DNA of 64,000 bases from Amblyornis subalaris. Its lineage: Eukaryota > Chordata > Aves > Passeriformes > Ptilonorhynchidae. Location: assembly GCA_018881555.1 (NCBI GenBank), contig JACAXG010000168.1:372001-436000 (forward strand), written 5' to 3'. Positions 23,801-34,699 of this stretch are shown piece after piece. Each line of letters starts with the position of its first letter. The stretch's first letter is position 1. Position numbers and translations under genes: made by a program. The notes below the pieces were generated by a model. It ran no database searches and was not told where the DNA came from. It saw only the letters and a program-made list of their open reading frames with translations.

Positions 23801-26800
23801 TACAGCTGCAGCTGCTCACCCTGGCAAAGTGGGGACTGGGTAGGCACCTAATGGATTATTCGTTGGGATTTTTTATGGCCACGGCTCTGGCTCAGGTTGG
23901 GATCTCAGCATAAATCCAGTGCAGTCCATTGTGCCCAGAGGGTTTCCATGGAGGTAACTGGCAGCAAAACCTTCCTCTCCACTGCACAGAAACAGGTGGG
24001 TGGTCCCAGTGCAGTCAGCCCTGCTGACAGTCAGCCCTTTGGGAATTTCTGTCCTCTGGTGTGTCCCATGAGGATTCCCAGCATTGCTTTCACTGTGTGT
24101 GCAGGTGGTTGGGTCCCATCCCACTGCAGGGCTGTGTGGGATTTCCATGTCCCATGACCTTCAGTAAGGGGCAGCTCAAATCTGGCACATGTGGGCTATG
24201 GCCTTGGGGAGGTTTATGACTGTGCCATCCAGGAGATGAGCCCATGATCCTTTCTCTTGTATATTGACCTGTGTTTTGCTAATGCTGCTGCCATGTGGCA
24301 CTTCTGGGCAGAGGATGAGATGTTCCTGAGAAACACTGACTCTCTGTGCTTCCACAGGCCATGTCCATCATGGCACTGTGAATGACATGGAGAGCTCGGC
24401 CGTGCGGAGCTTTTCTGCAGGGAGCATTCAGTGACAGTTGACAGACAGTGAAGGGGGAACCCTGATAGGGACGGGGGCAATTACTGACACCGTGTCTCCT
24501 GTGCTGTGGTGCTTCACTCAGGGCTGGAGGTGGCAGGAGGACGTGCAGTAGCAGTGGTAGGAAGGGGCTGGGACACACCAGCTCCCTCCACCCCAACCAT
24601 CGAGAAAATGAGTTTTACAGCACAAGAGAGGATTAGTGTATCATTAACTCGGGACAGGGGAGTCTTCACCAGACACAGGGAGAGGAATCAAGTGTCTTGT
24701 GTGCTCAGAGTGAGTGGGACGTCTTCTGCAGGGGGCACCTGCTAAAGGCAGGAATCGAAATTAAGACATATTTTGTTTCAAATGAAAAGTGACTGGAATT
24801 GCCCCCTTCCTGAAAACAGGAAGTAATTGAATTTATTAGTGTTTTATTTTATTTGACAATCTTTCTGTGTAGTTGATGTGCTTTGTTACACTGAATTATC
24901 ATTTAACAATGTGTGTGTGTGACACCAGAGCCTGGCCTGAGGTGGGCTCTGGAGCTGGAGCAAGGATGCATGAGGAGGGCTCTGCTGTTGAGGATTTCAG
25001 AGGCACTGCTGATTGAGCCAGGTGGGTTGAGCAGACTCTGGCCTATGCCTGCTTCAAAAAAACACAAGACCCAGTTCCAGTTGCTGTCACATTGCCCCAT
25101 TTGTTGGTGTCTTTACTGCCGCTGAGGCCTGGCTGNGCAGCTGCTCCCTTTGGCTGTCCCAAGCCAGGGTCCCCTGTGCTGCAGGATCCTGCTGTTGGGG
25201 AACGAGCTCACTGAACCAGTGTGTGCTCCCAGCACGTTTCTAAGTGCTCCTACCTCAAAGTTTCAGTGCTTTCAGGGTTAAATTCTCATTGCTGATACCC
25301 TTAAGCAGAAGCTCACAGCATGCGGGCATGCTGGTTTCTGTATTTCAGCGCAGATTCTTGCCACCATAGCAGATAAAAATCCCTGCTTTAACAAACCACT
25401 TATGGATGACCAGGTTTGTCCCTCTCATGGGGTTTTACCTGGTGATGGACCAAGTCCCAGACATAAAAAAAGTCTCCCCAGGATTTGGCTCTGAAGTAAC
25501 ATGTGGAGAATGTTCTTGGCTTAAGAGCTTGTTGTAGCTCTGTAGCTGTGAGTGACTGCCATGTAGAAATGAGTAGGGAATTGTGCTGGGGCACTGGGAG
25601 CTGTGGGCGCCATGGTGCTGTGATCAACCCTGGATTGCCCAGACTGGGGACAGGGACTAGCCCAGGGTCTGACTGCGAGCTATGCTGGGCCTCACAGAGT
25701 CATCTCGCTGAGCAGAAACCCCTGCCCAAGCCTTTGCTATGCTTGTTTCCATGCGCAGCCAGGCCCAGTGTAGTCGCTGAACCCTTTCTCTTTGCACAGC
25801 CATCATGTTCTGACGGTCAGACTGACAGCCAGTCCCNGTGGTCCCGGAGCGAGCCGTGAGCCACTGTCCCGAGTCCCCAGCTGGCTGAGCAGAATCCGTC
25901 AGCGCAAACGATGCATCATTGGCTGTGTCAGGTGGAATTAGCGGGCAGGCTCGTCACATTAGGCTCAGGCTCTGAGCTGGCAGCACCAGTGCTCTTGTGT
26001 CACTCGAGCTGGCTGTCACTCCCATCCCCACCTCTGCAGCCATGGGAAATCTCTCCAGGCAGCACACAGATAATACAAGTAATGAAGTAGCTGGAGGGAA
26101 CAGCTNGCTGGCAAGTGGGAGCATGGACTGACACATTCCTGGTGTATTAAGTTGCCTTGAGAGCGCTGTGTCCGAAGTTATTACTGACCCCACTCCTCAC
26201 ACACATGGTCCCTACTGCATCTCCCCATCCCCCGATGGGTTATGCTGATTCATCTAAAGGCAGACGCACACAGGTCTGTTCCTGGTCCTTCCCTCTGTCC
26301 CTGCCTGTATATCCATCCCTCTGTCCATTCTCATCTCTTACCTCCATCACTTCACTGATGAGGCAAATGCAAAAAAGTTAAAAGAAAAATTGTGCTGACC
26401 TGGCTCTCTCAAGAAATGTATTTCTGTTAGAAATGCTCCAGGAATTTCAGATCCTGGATAACAGTGACAAAACAAAGTAGAAGAGGTTTATTGGTTGTTT
26501 TTTTGTTTCAAAGCTGGAACAGTTGCTGCAGCAAGATCAGAGTCTGGTTTATGGGCTCTCACTGCCTCACTGTGCTCTAACCATCCTGGAGCCTCTTTTA
26601 AAATTAGATGGCTTTTGGGTCTGCTTGTCCTTCTGTCATACACTTGGGAAAGCATTAGGTTTTCCTGGAGAGAGCCTGTTAGGAGTGGGTGGGTTGAAGC
26701 ACTGGCAGCCAGAGCTCTGTGGGACACTGTGATGGCATCCCCCCATGCCAGGTGCTGGCATGGGTCAGGGCAGCCGGCTGGATCCTGTCCCTGGGTGCTG

Positions 26801-29800
26801 ATGCTCTGCTCCTCGTCCCACAGGTCCCCGTGCTCCGGCCCATGGACCTGATGGTGGAGGCCACTCCCCGGAGGGTGTTCGCCAATGCACACACCTACCA
26901 CATCAACTCCATCTCCGTCAACAGCGACTATGAGACCTACATGTCAGCAGACGACCTGAGGATAAACCTGTGGAATTTTGAAATCACAAATCAAAGTTTT
27001 AGTATCCTTTGGTGTGTGTGGCTCTGGGGATGGCCCTGGGTCCCAGTGAGGTCCAGCCCCGTGGGAAGCGGCAGGGCCGTGCCCGTGCATGCGGGGATGG
27101 GGACAGAGCGGGCGGTGCAGCAGCTCGCTTCCCCCACGCCTAGTTGTGGTGCCTCGGTACAGGAGCTTCACCCTCTGGCACGGCTGGCAGGGGTTCAGGG
27201 GTACGAAATAGTGCTGCCTGCTGTGCACCTGACTGCAGAGCGCTGGAGGTCCCCAGTCCCACATGTCATTACTAAGGCACTGCCCTCTCATCTCTGCTCA
27301 TGCTGCTGGTGGGATACCGGGCTGTGACCAGAGGATGCATCCAACAGTCACATGGAGCTGCTCCCTCCACAGCACAGGGCTCTGTTGGCATCGCCACCAC
27401 GGCTGCTGTCACCCGACCTGGGGGTGACACATTTCTCAATTTGCCTGCAGGGTCTAGTGGAGCAGGCAGAGGGAGGGGGATCTGAAGGTGATGGAGGAGA
27501 CAGATGCCTTGGGGAAGATGGAAGCACTAATGGTGCGGTCCCCATTATACCCTGCAGCGGGTGACAGGCTGCCAGTCACCACTGTACAAATGAGGTTGTG
27601 CCACATCGGAAATAATAACACAGGACACAAATCATTGGTGATATTTATATGGTGTTTCCTGCTGAGAAATCCCTAGGGCATAGTTTAGGCAGCTGGAGAG
27701 GATTTCGGCAGTCACAGGCATGTGGCTGTGGGAGCTCTGAGTGGCTACAAGAGAGTAGGACTGCGGTGCCTGCTTATTTTCAAGGATGAGGGTGAGGAGT
27801 ACTGAATCTGGATCAAACCTCAGGGAGTTCAGATGTCCTGACGGACTTAGAGGGCGTTTTCTGTTGGTTGTTGTGCTCTGGGCTTTGCTCTCATTGGTGT
27901 TTTCAGTGAGGTTACCCACCATGCCACAACACTGCGATAAAAGACGTTTACTATGGCCCGGGGTGGATGGGCAGATCAGGTCTCATGCCCCACTGGGGGT
28001 CTCCCAGCCATGGTACCAGAGCTGGGATTCCCAGCTGAGCAGAACACTTGTTGGATGTTGGCTTTCCCCCATGCTGGTGTGAGGTGGTCCCACTCCATGC
28101 TGCGGTTTTGCCCCACGATGGTGGTGCCTGCCCAGAACACCCGGTTTGCATGGGGCAAGGGAAGCCCCGGTGCTCAGAGACACCAGCAGGAGCGGGAGCG
28201 GGGTCTGGGCTGGGCTGCATGGGCTCCTTGACTAGCTCTGCCAGACATCGTGGACATCAAGCCAGCCAACATGGAGGAGCTGACGGAGGTGATCACGGCC
28301 GCCGAGTTCCACCCGCACCACTGCAACACCTTCGTGTACAGCAGCAGCAAGGGCACCATCCGGCTGTGTGACATGCGCACCGCTGCCCTCTGCGACCGCC
28401 ACGCCAAGTGTGAGTGCGGCCGCCACGGGCCCCCTGGGTTAAAAGAGAACAGAAAAGGGAGTATGCAGACACACCTGGGCTTGGATCTGCCCTACCACCC
28501 CGTACCCTTCTCCCCCTGGTGTGCCACACTGCGGTCCTCATGGCTACCCACCCTCACCTGTCCCAAGTTGCCCCTGGGTCTTGGTCCCGCACCTTTGGGG
28601 GAGCAGGCTAAAACCACCATGGTGACGTTTTGGGTCCAAAGGGTCGCGGGGATGTCACTGCGCAGCAGCTACTGAGCTGTAAACGCTGGAGACAGAGAGC
28701 GCTGTATTCCTTCAGGCTGTTTGTCCAAGCAGCCCCATGTCCTGTTGTCGGCTGTGGTTGATGCTGCAGGGGTCAGGAGGGGCAGAAAAACCTCGCTGAA
28801 GTTCAGAATAAGTGGGGCCTGTAGGGACCTTGTCCTTGGTCTGCACAGGCCACTGTGATGAGTGAGCTGCTGTGTCCAACACAGCCAGTCCAGGCTCACC
28901 CTGCATGCATCGGAAACTGCTTATTGGGAATGTTATTCTTGTCAGCAGCTGCTCAGTAGAACACTGGCATGAACGCCCATGGCATTCATGGGTGGGCTGG
29001 CAAACACCTGCTGCTGCTCATTGTGCCCTGGCAGCTCCTGGAAGGCAGTCCCGTGCTGGGTGCAGTGTGGTAAATCAGACACAGAGACAGGACAGGCTGA
29101 AGGGGCTTGGTGCGGAGAGGCCCAGAAACAGTGATGTGTGGCACAGCCCTGGGCTGCTGCAGTGTGTGCCTGGGCAGCCAAACCCCTGTGTCTCCTCTTT
29201 TTGTGTGAGTTTGCTTCAGAAAGTGGCCGGTACCCCATGGGAAATCAAGGAGATTTTCAGTATTCCGAGTGTGATCATATTACGAGAACAAGATGCACAA
29301 ACTGGCTGCAACTGAGTGCAGCCCCCCACTAACAATCTGTCTCCAGCAAGCCCCGGGCTGTGTTTGGGTTTGGGTCTCCCAGAGTGGTGCGGAATTACAC
29401 CCCAACCACTGCTTGTGGGCTGCTGAGCCACAGTTGCAGTCTGATTCCTGTTTTTAACCTGGAGTAAAGTGGACAGGGGAAAGCTCACATCGCTGGCAGG
29501 AGATTGGGAAATACTGAATGGCAGCCTTCCTAAATCCTGAGCAAAACACACCTGGTCTGTTCCTGCATTTTCTGGCCGTGGCTTGCAGTGTTGACAGCAA
29601 TGGCTCCCAGCTGAAAATCATAATACAATTAAGGAGCAAACAAAATTCATTTTCCTGACACTTCAGTGGCAGAAGCCCTCAGCATTTCCCTTCGGGCACT
29701 GCCTGGTGCCACCAGCCGTTGGCAACACACTGGCCACGGTGCATCCCGCTTGGTGTGACCTCTCTCGTGACATCTCCTGATTGATTCCCCTTCATCTCTC

Positions 29801-32800
29801 CAAAGCATCAGCTGCAGTCAATTGCGGTTCAGCAGATGTGGGAGTTGAAATTGAGACAGTTCATCAAAGTTCAAAATGAAAGGCAACATTAGCTTTTGGA
29901 GCAAATCCTCCAACAGAGACATTTAATAACTGTCAATATTTAATAAAACTGAGGCCGATGGCTCGGCACATCCTGTCAGGTTTATGTAGATGGTGCAGTC
30001 GCTGCTCGGGGCAGCTCTGACTTGGCAATTCTCTTATTAAGGTTTGTTTCCCCACATTATATGAGGCTCCTGCGATCTGTGACAGCTGTGTTACCTCCAG
30101 TGTGGAGCTGGCCTGAGGGAACAGCAGCTTCGATAGGAATGCCTGCTCCGTGGGGATTTGATGAGCTGATAGGAATGCCCGCTCCATGGGGATGTGAGGA
30201 GCTGATGGGAATGCCTGCTCCATGGGAATGTGAGGAGCTGATAGGAATGCCTGCTCCATGGGGATGTGAAGAGCCATGTGCTGCAGCACTCAAAGGGACA
30301 GCGGCCCTGTGAGGGGATACCTGCCCCAGCTCACNGGACACGTGGAAATCTTGTGCATTATCTGAAGCACCGTGGGAAGCCAGAGGGGAGATTTGGATTC
30401 CAGGAGCAGCTGATAATGCCAGCAAAACCAATCCTGTTTGGAAAGGATGTGGGAAAGTGAGGAAAAGTCCCAGTGGGATTCTGCATTGATTTCCCTATAG
30501 CAAAAGGCGTTGGGCTTTTGACTTGTTTTTTAAGGAGCCACTTGTGATTGTACCTGCCAAGCTCATGAACTGCAGGCTCAAGGCACAGCCCACTTCCCGC
30601 AGGACCTGCTCTGCCTTGTCCTTGCTCTGCTGCCTGTGCTGCTGCAGGGCTGCTGGATGGTTGTTCTTTGCTGAAAACATCTTCAGCTTTGGGTAGAAAT
30701 AAGAAGCTGCTGTGATCAGGTAACCAACAGCTGCAGCTTCACCCTCTGACATTGCAGGACTGTCCCTGCAACAATCCGTCCTTCCTGTGCGTGGGCTGGC
30801 AGTGCTGCCTTTGGATGAGCCCCAGCCACACTCGGCATCACTGCTGATCCCCAGGCATGCAGTGGAAAGGCCGCCAGCCCCTGAGGAGCAGGATCACCCC
30901 ACGGGCTGTGCAGTCTTTCAGGGCCATTTCAGGGTTTGGTCTGCTCCCCATGGAGAGGGAGCTGGGAAGGCTGCTGGGGAAGGAGCGAACTGGCAGAGGG
31001 AGCTGGTGCGGGCAGGGCAGCGCCCGCTCAGTGCCAGAGAAAATAGGTTTGTTGTGTAAGAGAGAATTAGTGCTCAGAAATCCTTTCCATGAGCTCAGCA
31101 GCCCAGATCTGCTTCTGCAGCAGGAGCAAAGCCATACAAAAGCCTTCAGCCCAAGGCAAAAATAGCTGCCTTGAGCCCCTGCCCTACCCGGCTGTTGGCT
31201 TTGGTTTGCAGACCCACTCAGGGACCAGGCAGCACCAGTTGTGTGCTGGGACCCCCATCCTGGCGTCTCGTGTGTGTGTGTGTGCTGGGACCCCAGTCCC
31301 AGCAGAGCCCCTGCTGCTGCCAGTGCCAGACGTGGGGAGGGTCCACACATCCTGTGGTGGAGTAGGCGGCCATGGTCCCGTTACCCTTTGCCAGAGGCAC
31401 CAGTGCCAGAGCACTCACGAGGAGACCAGTGCCTCGTGAGTGACCTGTTGTGAGCAAACCCCAGATGACTGCAACAGAGACAAGTCCTGGGTTCAGCTGC
31501 TCCCTGGCTGCATCAGATCTTTATTTTCTTTTGTTGCTATCACTTTTTCTATTGAAAAAGTCAGTGACAGCAATGGCTCCCAGCTGAAAATCATAATACA
31601 ATTAAGGAGCAAACAAAATTTTTTCTATTGAAAAAGTCTCCAGGTTTCTGCTAGTGATGAAAGGTCTCAGCTCTGGGTCCTGCTGTGGGCACAGTGCCTT
31701 TTGTGTTGTAGAGGTCATTTATACGGGCACTTCAGGCATTTTTCCCACCGTACTGGAGCCCCAGGGCTTGGTGAAGGGGTGATAAACCTGAGCTCGTGTG
31801 GGTGCTGGGTGCTGGGTATGGCATCATGTGGGTCCTCCTTCCCAGGAGCTTCCCACGATGCTGGGACAAGGTGGCAGGTCCCTGGCCTGAGATCAGGGAG
31901 CTCCTGCCTCAGCTGATGCTGGGGCTCGTTCTTTCCTCTTGCACAGTTTTTGAAGAGCCCGAAGACCCAAGTAACCGGTCGTTTTTTTCTGAGATCATCT
32001 CCTCAATCTCCGATGTCAAATTCAGCCACAGTGGGAGGTACATCATGACCCGGGACTACCTCACTGTCAAGGTGTGGGACTTGAACATGGAGAACCGGCC
32101 CATTGAGACTTACCAGGTGAGTGTGGCACAGCCAGGTGCATGCAGCAGTTGGTTCCTTCCTGAGCCACACTCTGGGCCAGCAGCAGGAGTGGCAGGTATG
32201 CACCTGTTGTGTGGGAGCTTTATGCCTTAAGATGGTGGAAAGCAAACAAAGAGTTGTTAAATGTGGGTGGCTCAAGTGGCCTGGTGAGCTGTGACCATGT
32301 CCCCAGGCTGCATGGGGGAGAGGAGGGGAAGCTCAGGTGCTTGTGGTCAGAAGGGCCGCGTGGGAGGCCTTGTGCAGAGCAGTAGCTCTGTCCCTGTCAC
32401 TCTCTGCCAGGGCATGTCTCCTGGCACTGCCTGGTAGTGCCCAAGCCATGTGTGGAGCATGGCTGGAGGTGCTTAGAGAAGAATGGTGGCTGTGGGAGGG
32501 CACAGGATGCCAGGCAGTGCCCAGCACTGCTCGCTTGGCTGTGGTGAGCGTGGGGCTGGGCCAGGTCCACCAGCCCCCAGTGAGTGCAGGCTGGGTCTGC
32601 CAGTCCCTGGGCTGTGTCAGTCAGTGTGGGGGCCTCATCCTGTCCCTTCCACTGGCAGGTCCACGACTACCTGCGGAGCAAGCTCTGCTCGCTCTACGAG
32701 AACGACTGCATCTTTGACAAGTTCGAGTGTGTCTGGAATGGGTCTGACAGGTGAGCATGCGGCAGGGTGGCTGCCTTCAGCCCAGGGATGCTTGCTTTGG

Positions 32801-33504
32801 TTTGGCCCAAGGGGTCTTATGGTCTGGAGAGGTGCAACAAGGACCATCTACACTTGCAGCCTCTGCGCAAGTGGGGATGTCTGAGCGTCTCACTCTCTCC
32901 TGGATGGAATCAGTTCTGCCTCTGTGTCANCCACAGCTGGAGGAAGGTGGTGATGGGTTTGACTCCAGATTGCCAAAATCTGGGGATAATGAGTATCCAG
33001 GTGTAACTCATGCCAAGCTAGGCAGCAGAAGTGTGTGAGCCCCTGGCAGGGCTGTCATGGTTTTTGTCCGAGCCATCAGTGAGCTGATAAGTCATAACTG
33101 GGCCTATGCCAAATTCTGACACTTATCCAAATATCATTATGCCTTTGAATGTTCAGTGTGCTTCTGGTCACCAGCAGTTTGCCTCTGAAAAGGTGTGAAT
33201 ATCATCTGTCCTTCCCCCTTGCAGTGTCATCATGACTGGCTCCTACAACAACTTCTTCCGCATGTTCGACCGCAACACCAAGCGTGATGTGACGCTGGAG
33301 GCGTCGCGGGAGAACAGCAAACCCCGTGCCATCCTCAAACCCCGCAAGGTCTGTGTGGGTGGAAAGCGCAGGAAAGACGAGATCAGCGTGGACAGTTTGG
33401 ACTTTAGCAAAAAGATCCTGCACACAGCTTGGCACCCCTCCGAGAACATCATTGCCGTGGCAGCCACNAACAACCTGTACATATTCCAGGACAAGGTTAA
33501 CTAG
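17708..33504 (+). CDS. PPP2R2B: PPP2R2B, PP2A regulatory subunit B-beta (B55 beta), exons 2-9 of the coding region
   Basis: This is the WD40-propeller B subunit that joins the PP2A scaffold (A) and catalytic (C) subunits and directs substrate choice and location; the beta form is mainly neuronal. The sequence shows eight exons at 17708-17805, 19206-19371, 20701-20813, 26824-27001, 28245-28409, 31947-32116, 32659-32750 and 33225-33504. They total 1262 bases with matching phases, which equals the 1332-base family CDS minus a 70-base first coding exon. Spliced, they read residues 24-443 of a B55 subunit, from [20 protein letters not shown] to a C-terminal IFQDKVN and TAG. Residues such as [16 protein letters not shown] and EITNQSF fit the beta paralogue rather than alpha, gamma or delta, and the TCERG1 neighbour agrees. 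The alternative 5' exons that decide isoform and localisation are outside the window, so no start codon is assigned. Confidence 0.97.
18887..19076 (+). repeat. T/C-rich tandem repeat upstream of a PPP2R2B exon
   Basis: About 190 bases are built from variants of TTCCCTCTCCATTC, CATTCCCACTCC and TTCTGTTTCC, almost free of G on the plus strand. It ends 129 bases before the acceptor of the 19206 exon, so it lies in or above the branch-point/polypyrimidine region in the sense direction. Confidence 0.8.
19206..19371 (+). CDS. PPP2R2B: PPP2R2B exon, residues 57-111
   Basis: This 166-base exon begins [17 protein letters not shown] and ends in LLSTN plus the first base of an Asp codon. It is bounded by CCACAG and GTACGT. 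It carries the blade 1/2 region containing the acidic loop [19 protein letters not shown], which in B55 subunits contributes to contact with the A subunit. Pro replaces a Val found at KNQVHRR in the human protein as I recall it. The next intron (19372-20700) contains an AT-rich stretch around 19.85-20.0 kb and nothing else recognisable. Confidence 0.96.
20701..20813 (+). CDS. PPP2R2B: PPP2R2B exon, residues 112-149
   Basis: This 113-base exon follows CTCCCGCAG and is followed by GTGAGT. It completes the WD motif [20 protein letters not shown] and continues with [16 protein letters not shown]. The stretch after GYNLKDE is the least conserved part of this exon in the family, and here it reads [13 protein letters not shown] instead of the human EGRLRDPATITTL. 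A 6.0-kb intron follows. Confidence 0.96.
20814..26823 (+). other. PPP2R2B intron (6.0 kb)
   Basis: No exon or recognised mobile element. Notable contents are a perfect 10-bp inverted repeat with a 7-base loop (22334-22360), a 17-base direct duplication around GAGGAGCTCAGC (23341-23374) and a CpG-dense patch at about 23520-23645. Confidence 0.5.
26824..27001 (+). CDS. PPP2R2B: PPP2R2B exon, residues 150-208
   Basis: This 178-base exon follows CGTCCCACAG. It encodes [20 protein letters not shown] through [10 protein letters not shown] and ends with the first base of an Asn codon. The donor is GTATCC, a weaker match than the other PPP2R2B donors, but the phase and length are as expected for the family. 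Residues [20 protein letters not shown] form the substrate-facing central propeller surface in B55. Confidence 0.96.
28245..28409 (+). CDS. PPP2R2B: PPP2R2B exon, residues 209-263
   Basis: This 165-base exon is bounded by CTGCCAG and GTGAGT. Split codons at both ends give [20 protein letters not shown] at the start and ALCDRHAK-F at the end. It covers blade 4/5 strands ([20 protein letters not shown]). The exon is very GC-rich at third positions compared with its intronic surroundings. [12 protein letters not shown] differs at a few sites from the human form. A 3.5-kb intron follows. Confidence 0.96.
29592..29647 (+). repeat. Source copy of the 56-bp duplicated segment
   Basis: This copy is presumed to be the original because it has no flanking direct repeats. 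It begins TGACAGCAATGGCTCCCAGC and ends AGCAAACAAAATT. The duplicate is about 2.0 kb downstream, in the same intron. Confidence 0.85.
30132..30275 (+). repeat. 36-bp minisatellite, four units
   Basis: Four head-to-tail 36-base units start at 30132, 30168, 30204 and 30240, each close to GATAGGAATGCCTGCTCCAT followed by GGGGATGTGAGGAGCT. The unit length is a multiple of three and stop-free in several frames, which creates artificial repetitive open frames on both strands. Confidence 0.95.
31563..31619 (+). repeat. Inserted copy of upstream intron sequence flanked by 19-bp direct repeats
   Basis: Bases 31565-31620 are identical to 29592-29647 over 56 positions, in the same orientation. The insert is bracketed by TTTTTCTATTGAAAAAGTC at 31544-31562 and 31620-31638, an exact 19-base direct repeat consistent with a target-site duplication. 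No A-tail, SINE or LINE sequence is visible in the insert. Confidence 0.9.
31947..32116 (+). CDS. PPP2R2B: PPP2R2B exon, residues 264-320
   Basis: This 170-base exon follows CTTGCACAG and is followed by GTGAGT. It encodes [20 protein letters not shown], then [18 protein letters not shown] and [17 protein letters not shown]. It is among the most conserved segments of B55 subunits and here appears identical to the mammalian protein. The 542-base intron that follows has no recognisable content. Confidence 0.96.
32659..32750 (+). CDS. PPP2R2B: PPP2R2B exon, residues 321-350
   Basis: This 92-base exon is bounded by CTGGCAG and GTGAGC. It encodes [20 protein letters not shown] followed by [10 protein letters not shown] and two bases of a Ser codon. 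VWNGSD (Val where the gamma paralogue has Ala) supports the beta assignment. The 474-base intron after it contains one n at 32930 and nothing recognisable. Confidence 0.96.
33225..33504 (+). CDS. PPP2R2B: PPP2R2B terminal coding exon, residues 351-443 and stop
   Basis: The exon follows CCCCCTTGCAG. It encodes [20 protein letters not shown], the lysine/arginine-rich loop [15 protein letters not shown], and the last blade [20 protein letters not shown] ending IFQDKVN-TAG at 33502-33504. The beta and gamma paralogues differ after DKVN, and the stop directly after Asn fits beta. The ambiguous base at 33468 is the third base of a Thr codon (ACN) and does not affect the protein. Confidence 0.97.
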
Positions 33505-34363
33505 GAGGACCAGGTGTTCTTTAGGAGTCTCATGTACTGATACCAGTAAACACATGGTTTCAACTGTTCCTTTTCTTTCTTTCTTTTTTTGTTTTCCTTT
33601 CCTTCCTGTTCTTTGTTCAGTTCCTGCTCTGCAGATCGCAGTTGTGCAGAGGAGCACTGGGGCACCCCAGCCCAGGGGCCACTGGGGGCACCCCCAGACG
33701 CCAGATTTACATGGAGAGAGCTGAGACATCTCACGGGGCAGTGTGGGGGTGTCAGGCCTGGCTGCCCCGTGTCCCTGGGCATGTCCCTGGTTGGTGCTGG
33801 GGTGGCAGTGACCCTCTGCCAATGGCCGAGGGGGTGAGGTGGGGGGGGCTGTTGGCTGGGGAGGGGATTGGGGGATAACACACTGTGGCCCCTGACCGGC
33901 TCTGGTGACAGTGGTCCCACTCCAATTGCTTTAAACATGATCCCAAAAATATTCCTCCTGTTCTGTTGAAGATTGGAATGTCACCTCCCTTTGCCATTTT
34001 CCACATCTGTCTTTTTATTACAATTATTTTGTGTTTTACCAACAGAGACAGCAAAACCAAACATAAAATGGAAAAGTTCAGTTTTGCAATGGACAAGCTT
34101 AAGGGGGGGTATGTGCCGCACCCCCAGACATGTCTGCTCCAGCCAGGTTGCCCCCTCAACCCCCAGAACCTTCCTGAGGATTTGGCTTTGTAGATACTGT
34201 GGTGCCTTCTTTGGTATATGAAATACCTTTATAAACGATGCTTCCGACCTGCATTGATCGCAAACCAAACCAACCCTGGGCTCTGCTGCAGTTCTGGGCT
34301 TCGCTTTGGTCATTTTCCTCGTTCTGTTGTGAGCTCTTGCATGTCGTGACTGATCTTCACTCA

Positions 34364-34368
<5 letters not shown>

Positions 34369-34408
<40 letters not shown>
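34369..34408 (+). repeat. (CT)n microsatellite in PPP2R2B 3'UTR
   Basis: A nearly pure CT dinucleotide run of about 40 bases, followed by a T-run with one ambiguous base (34417) and an ATTT-rich stretch. It lies in the inferred 3'UTR and is pyrimidine-only in the mRNA sense, a potential binding site for PTB-like proteins. Confidence 0.9.
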
Positions 34409-34413
<5 letters not shown>

Positions 34414-34576
34414 TTTNATTAATTTATTTATTTATTCAATTTTTTTAAAGATAAAGTATAAGTTGCTAATTTATGACCTTCTAAAAAAGAATCCAACTGT
34501 ATATTGCTGTTAGCCCCTGACTGTGTCAGAGAGAGGCTGTCTGCAGTCCTACGTTATAATAACAATGAATAATAAT

Positions 34577-34582
34577 AATAAA
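34577..34582 (+). terminator. Candidate polyadenylation signal AATAAA, PPP2R2B (proximal)
   Basis: A canonical hexamer within a run of AAT triplets about 1.07 kb after the PPP2R2B stop codon. Its placement inside a low-complexity AAT run makes it less certain than the distal hexamer. Confidence 0.35.
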
Positions 34583-34669
34583 ACCAGTAACTCTTTCTCT
34601 TTGCATGGCGAGGCTGCCTCTTTCTACTCTACAGATTGGTCAGGTCCCTCTTTACTTGAGCAACTGTTC

Positions 34670-34675
34670 AATAAA
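34670..34675 (+). terminator. Candidate polyadenylation signal AATAAA, PPP2R2B (distal)
   Basis: A canonical hexamer followed by an A-run, about 1.17 kb after the PPP2R2B stop. It is on the correct strand and lies well before the TCERG1 3' end, so it is a plausible main 3' end. Confidence 0.45.
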
Positions 34676-34699
34676 AAAAGAATGACTGGATTTTCTGTA

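Larger units (their letters stand above)
28410..31946 (+). other. PPP2R2B intron (3.5 kb)
   Basis: Contains a 36-bp minisatellite at 30132-30275, the source (29592-29647) and copy (31565-31620) of a 56-base duplicated segment, and a short TG run at about 31270-31283. No exon recognised. Confidence 0.55.
33505..34690 (+). other. PPP2R2B: PPP2R2B 3' untranslated region (extent inferred)
   Basis: Noncoding sequence follows the TAG and contains two AATAAA hexamers, at 34577-34582 and 34670-34675, which set two candidate cleavage zones. The region also holds a T/C-rich stretch at 33565-33620, a G-run cluster at 33830-33874 and a (CT)n microsatellite at about 34369-34408. The start is exact; the end is inferred from the polyadenylation signals only. 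Confidence 0.6.

Noticed and set aside
30022..30431. Repetitive open frames on both strands
   Set aside because: They are produced by the 36-bp minisatellite, whose unit length is a multiple of three.
33202..33822. 206-codon minus-strand open frame
   Set aside because: It lies antisense to the PPP2R2B terminal exon and its 3'UTR and has no independent support.
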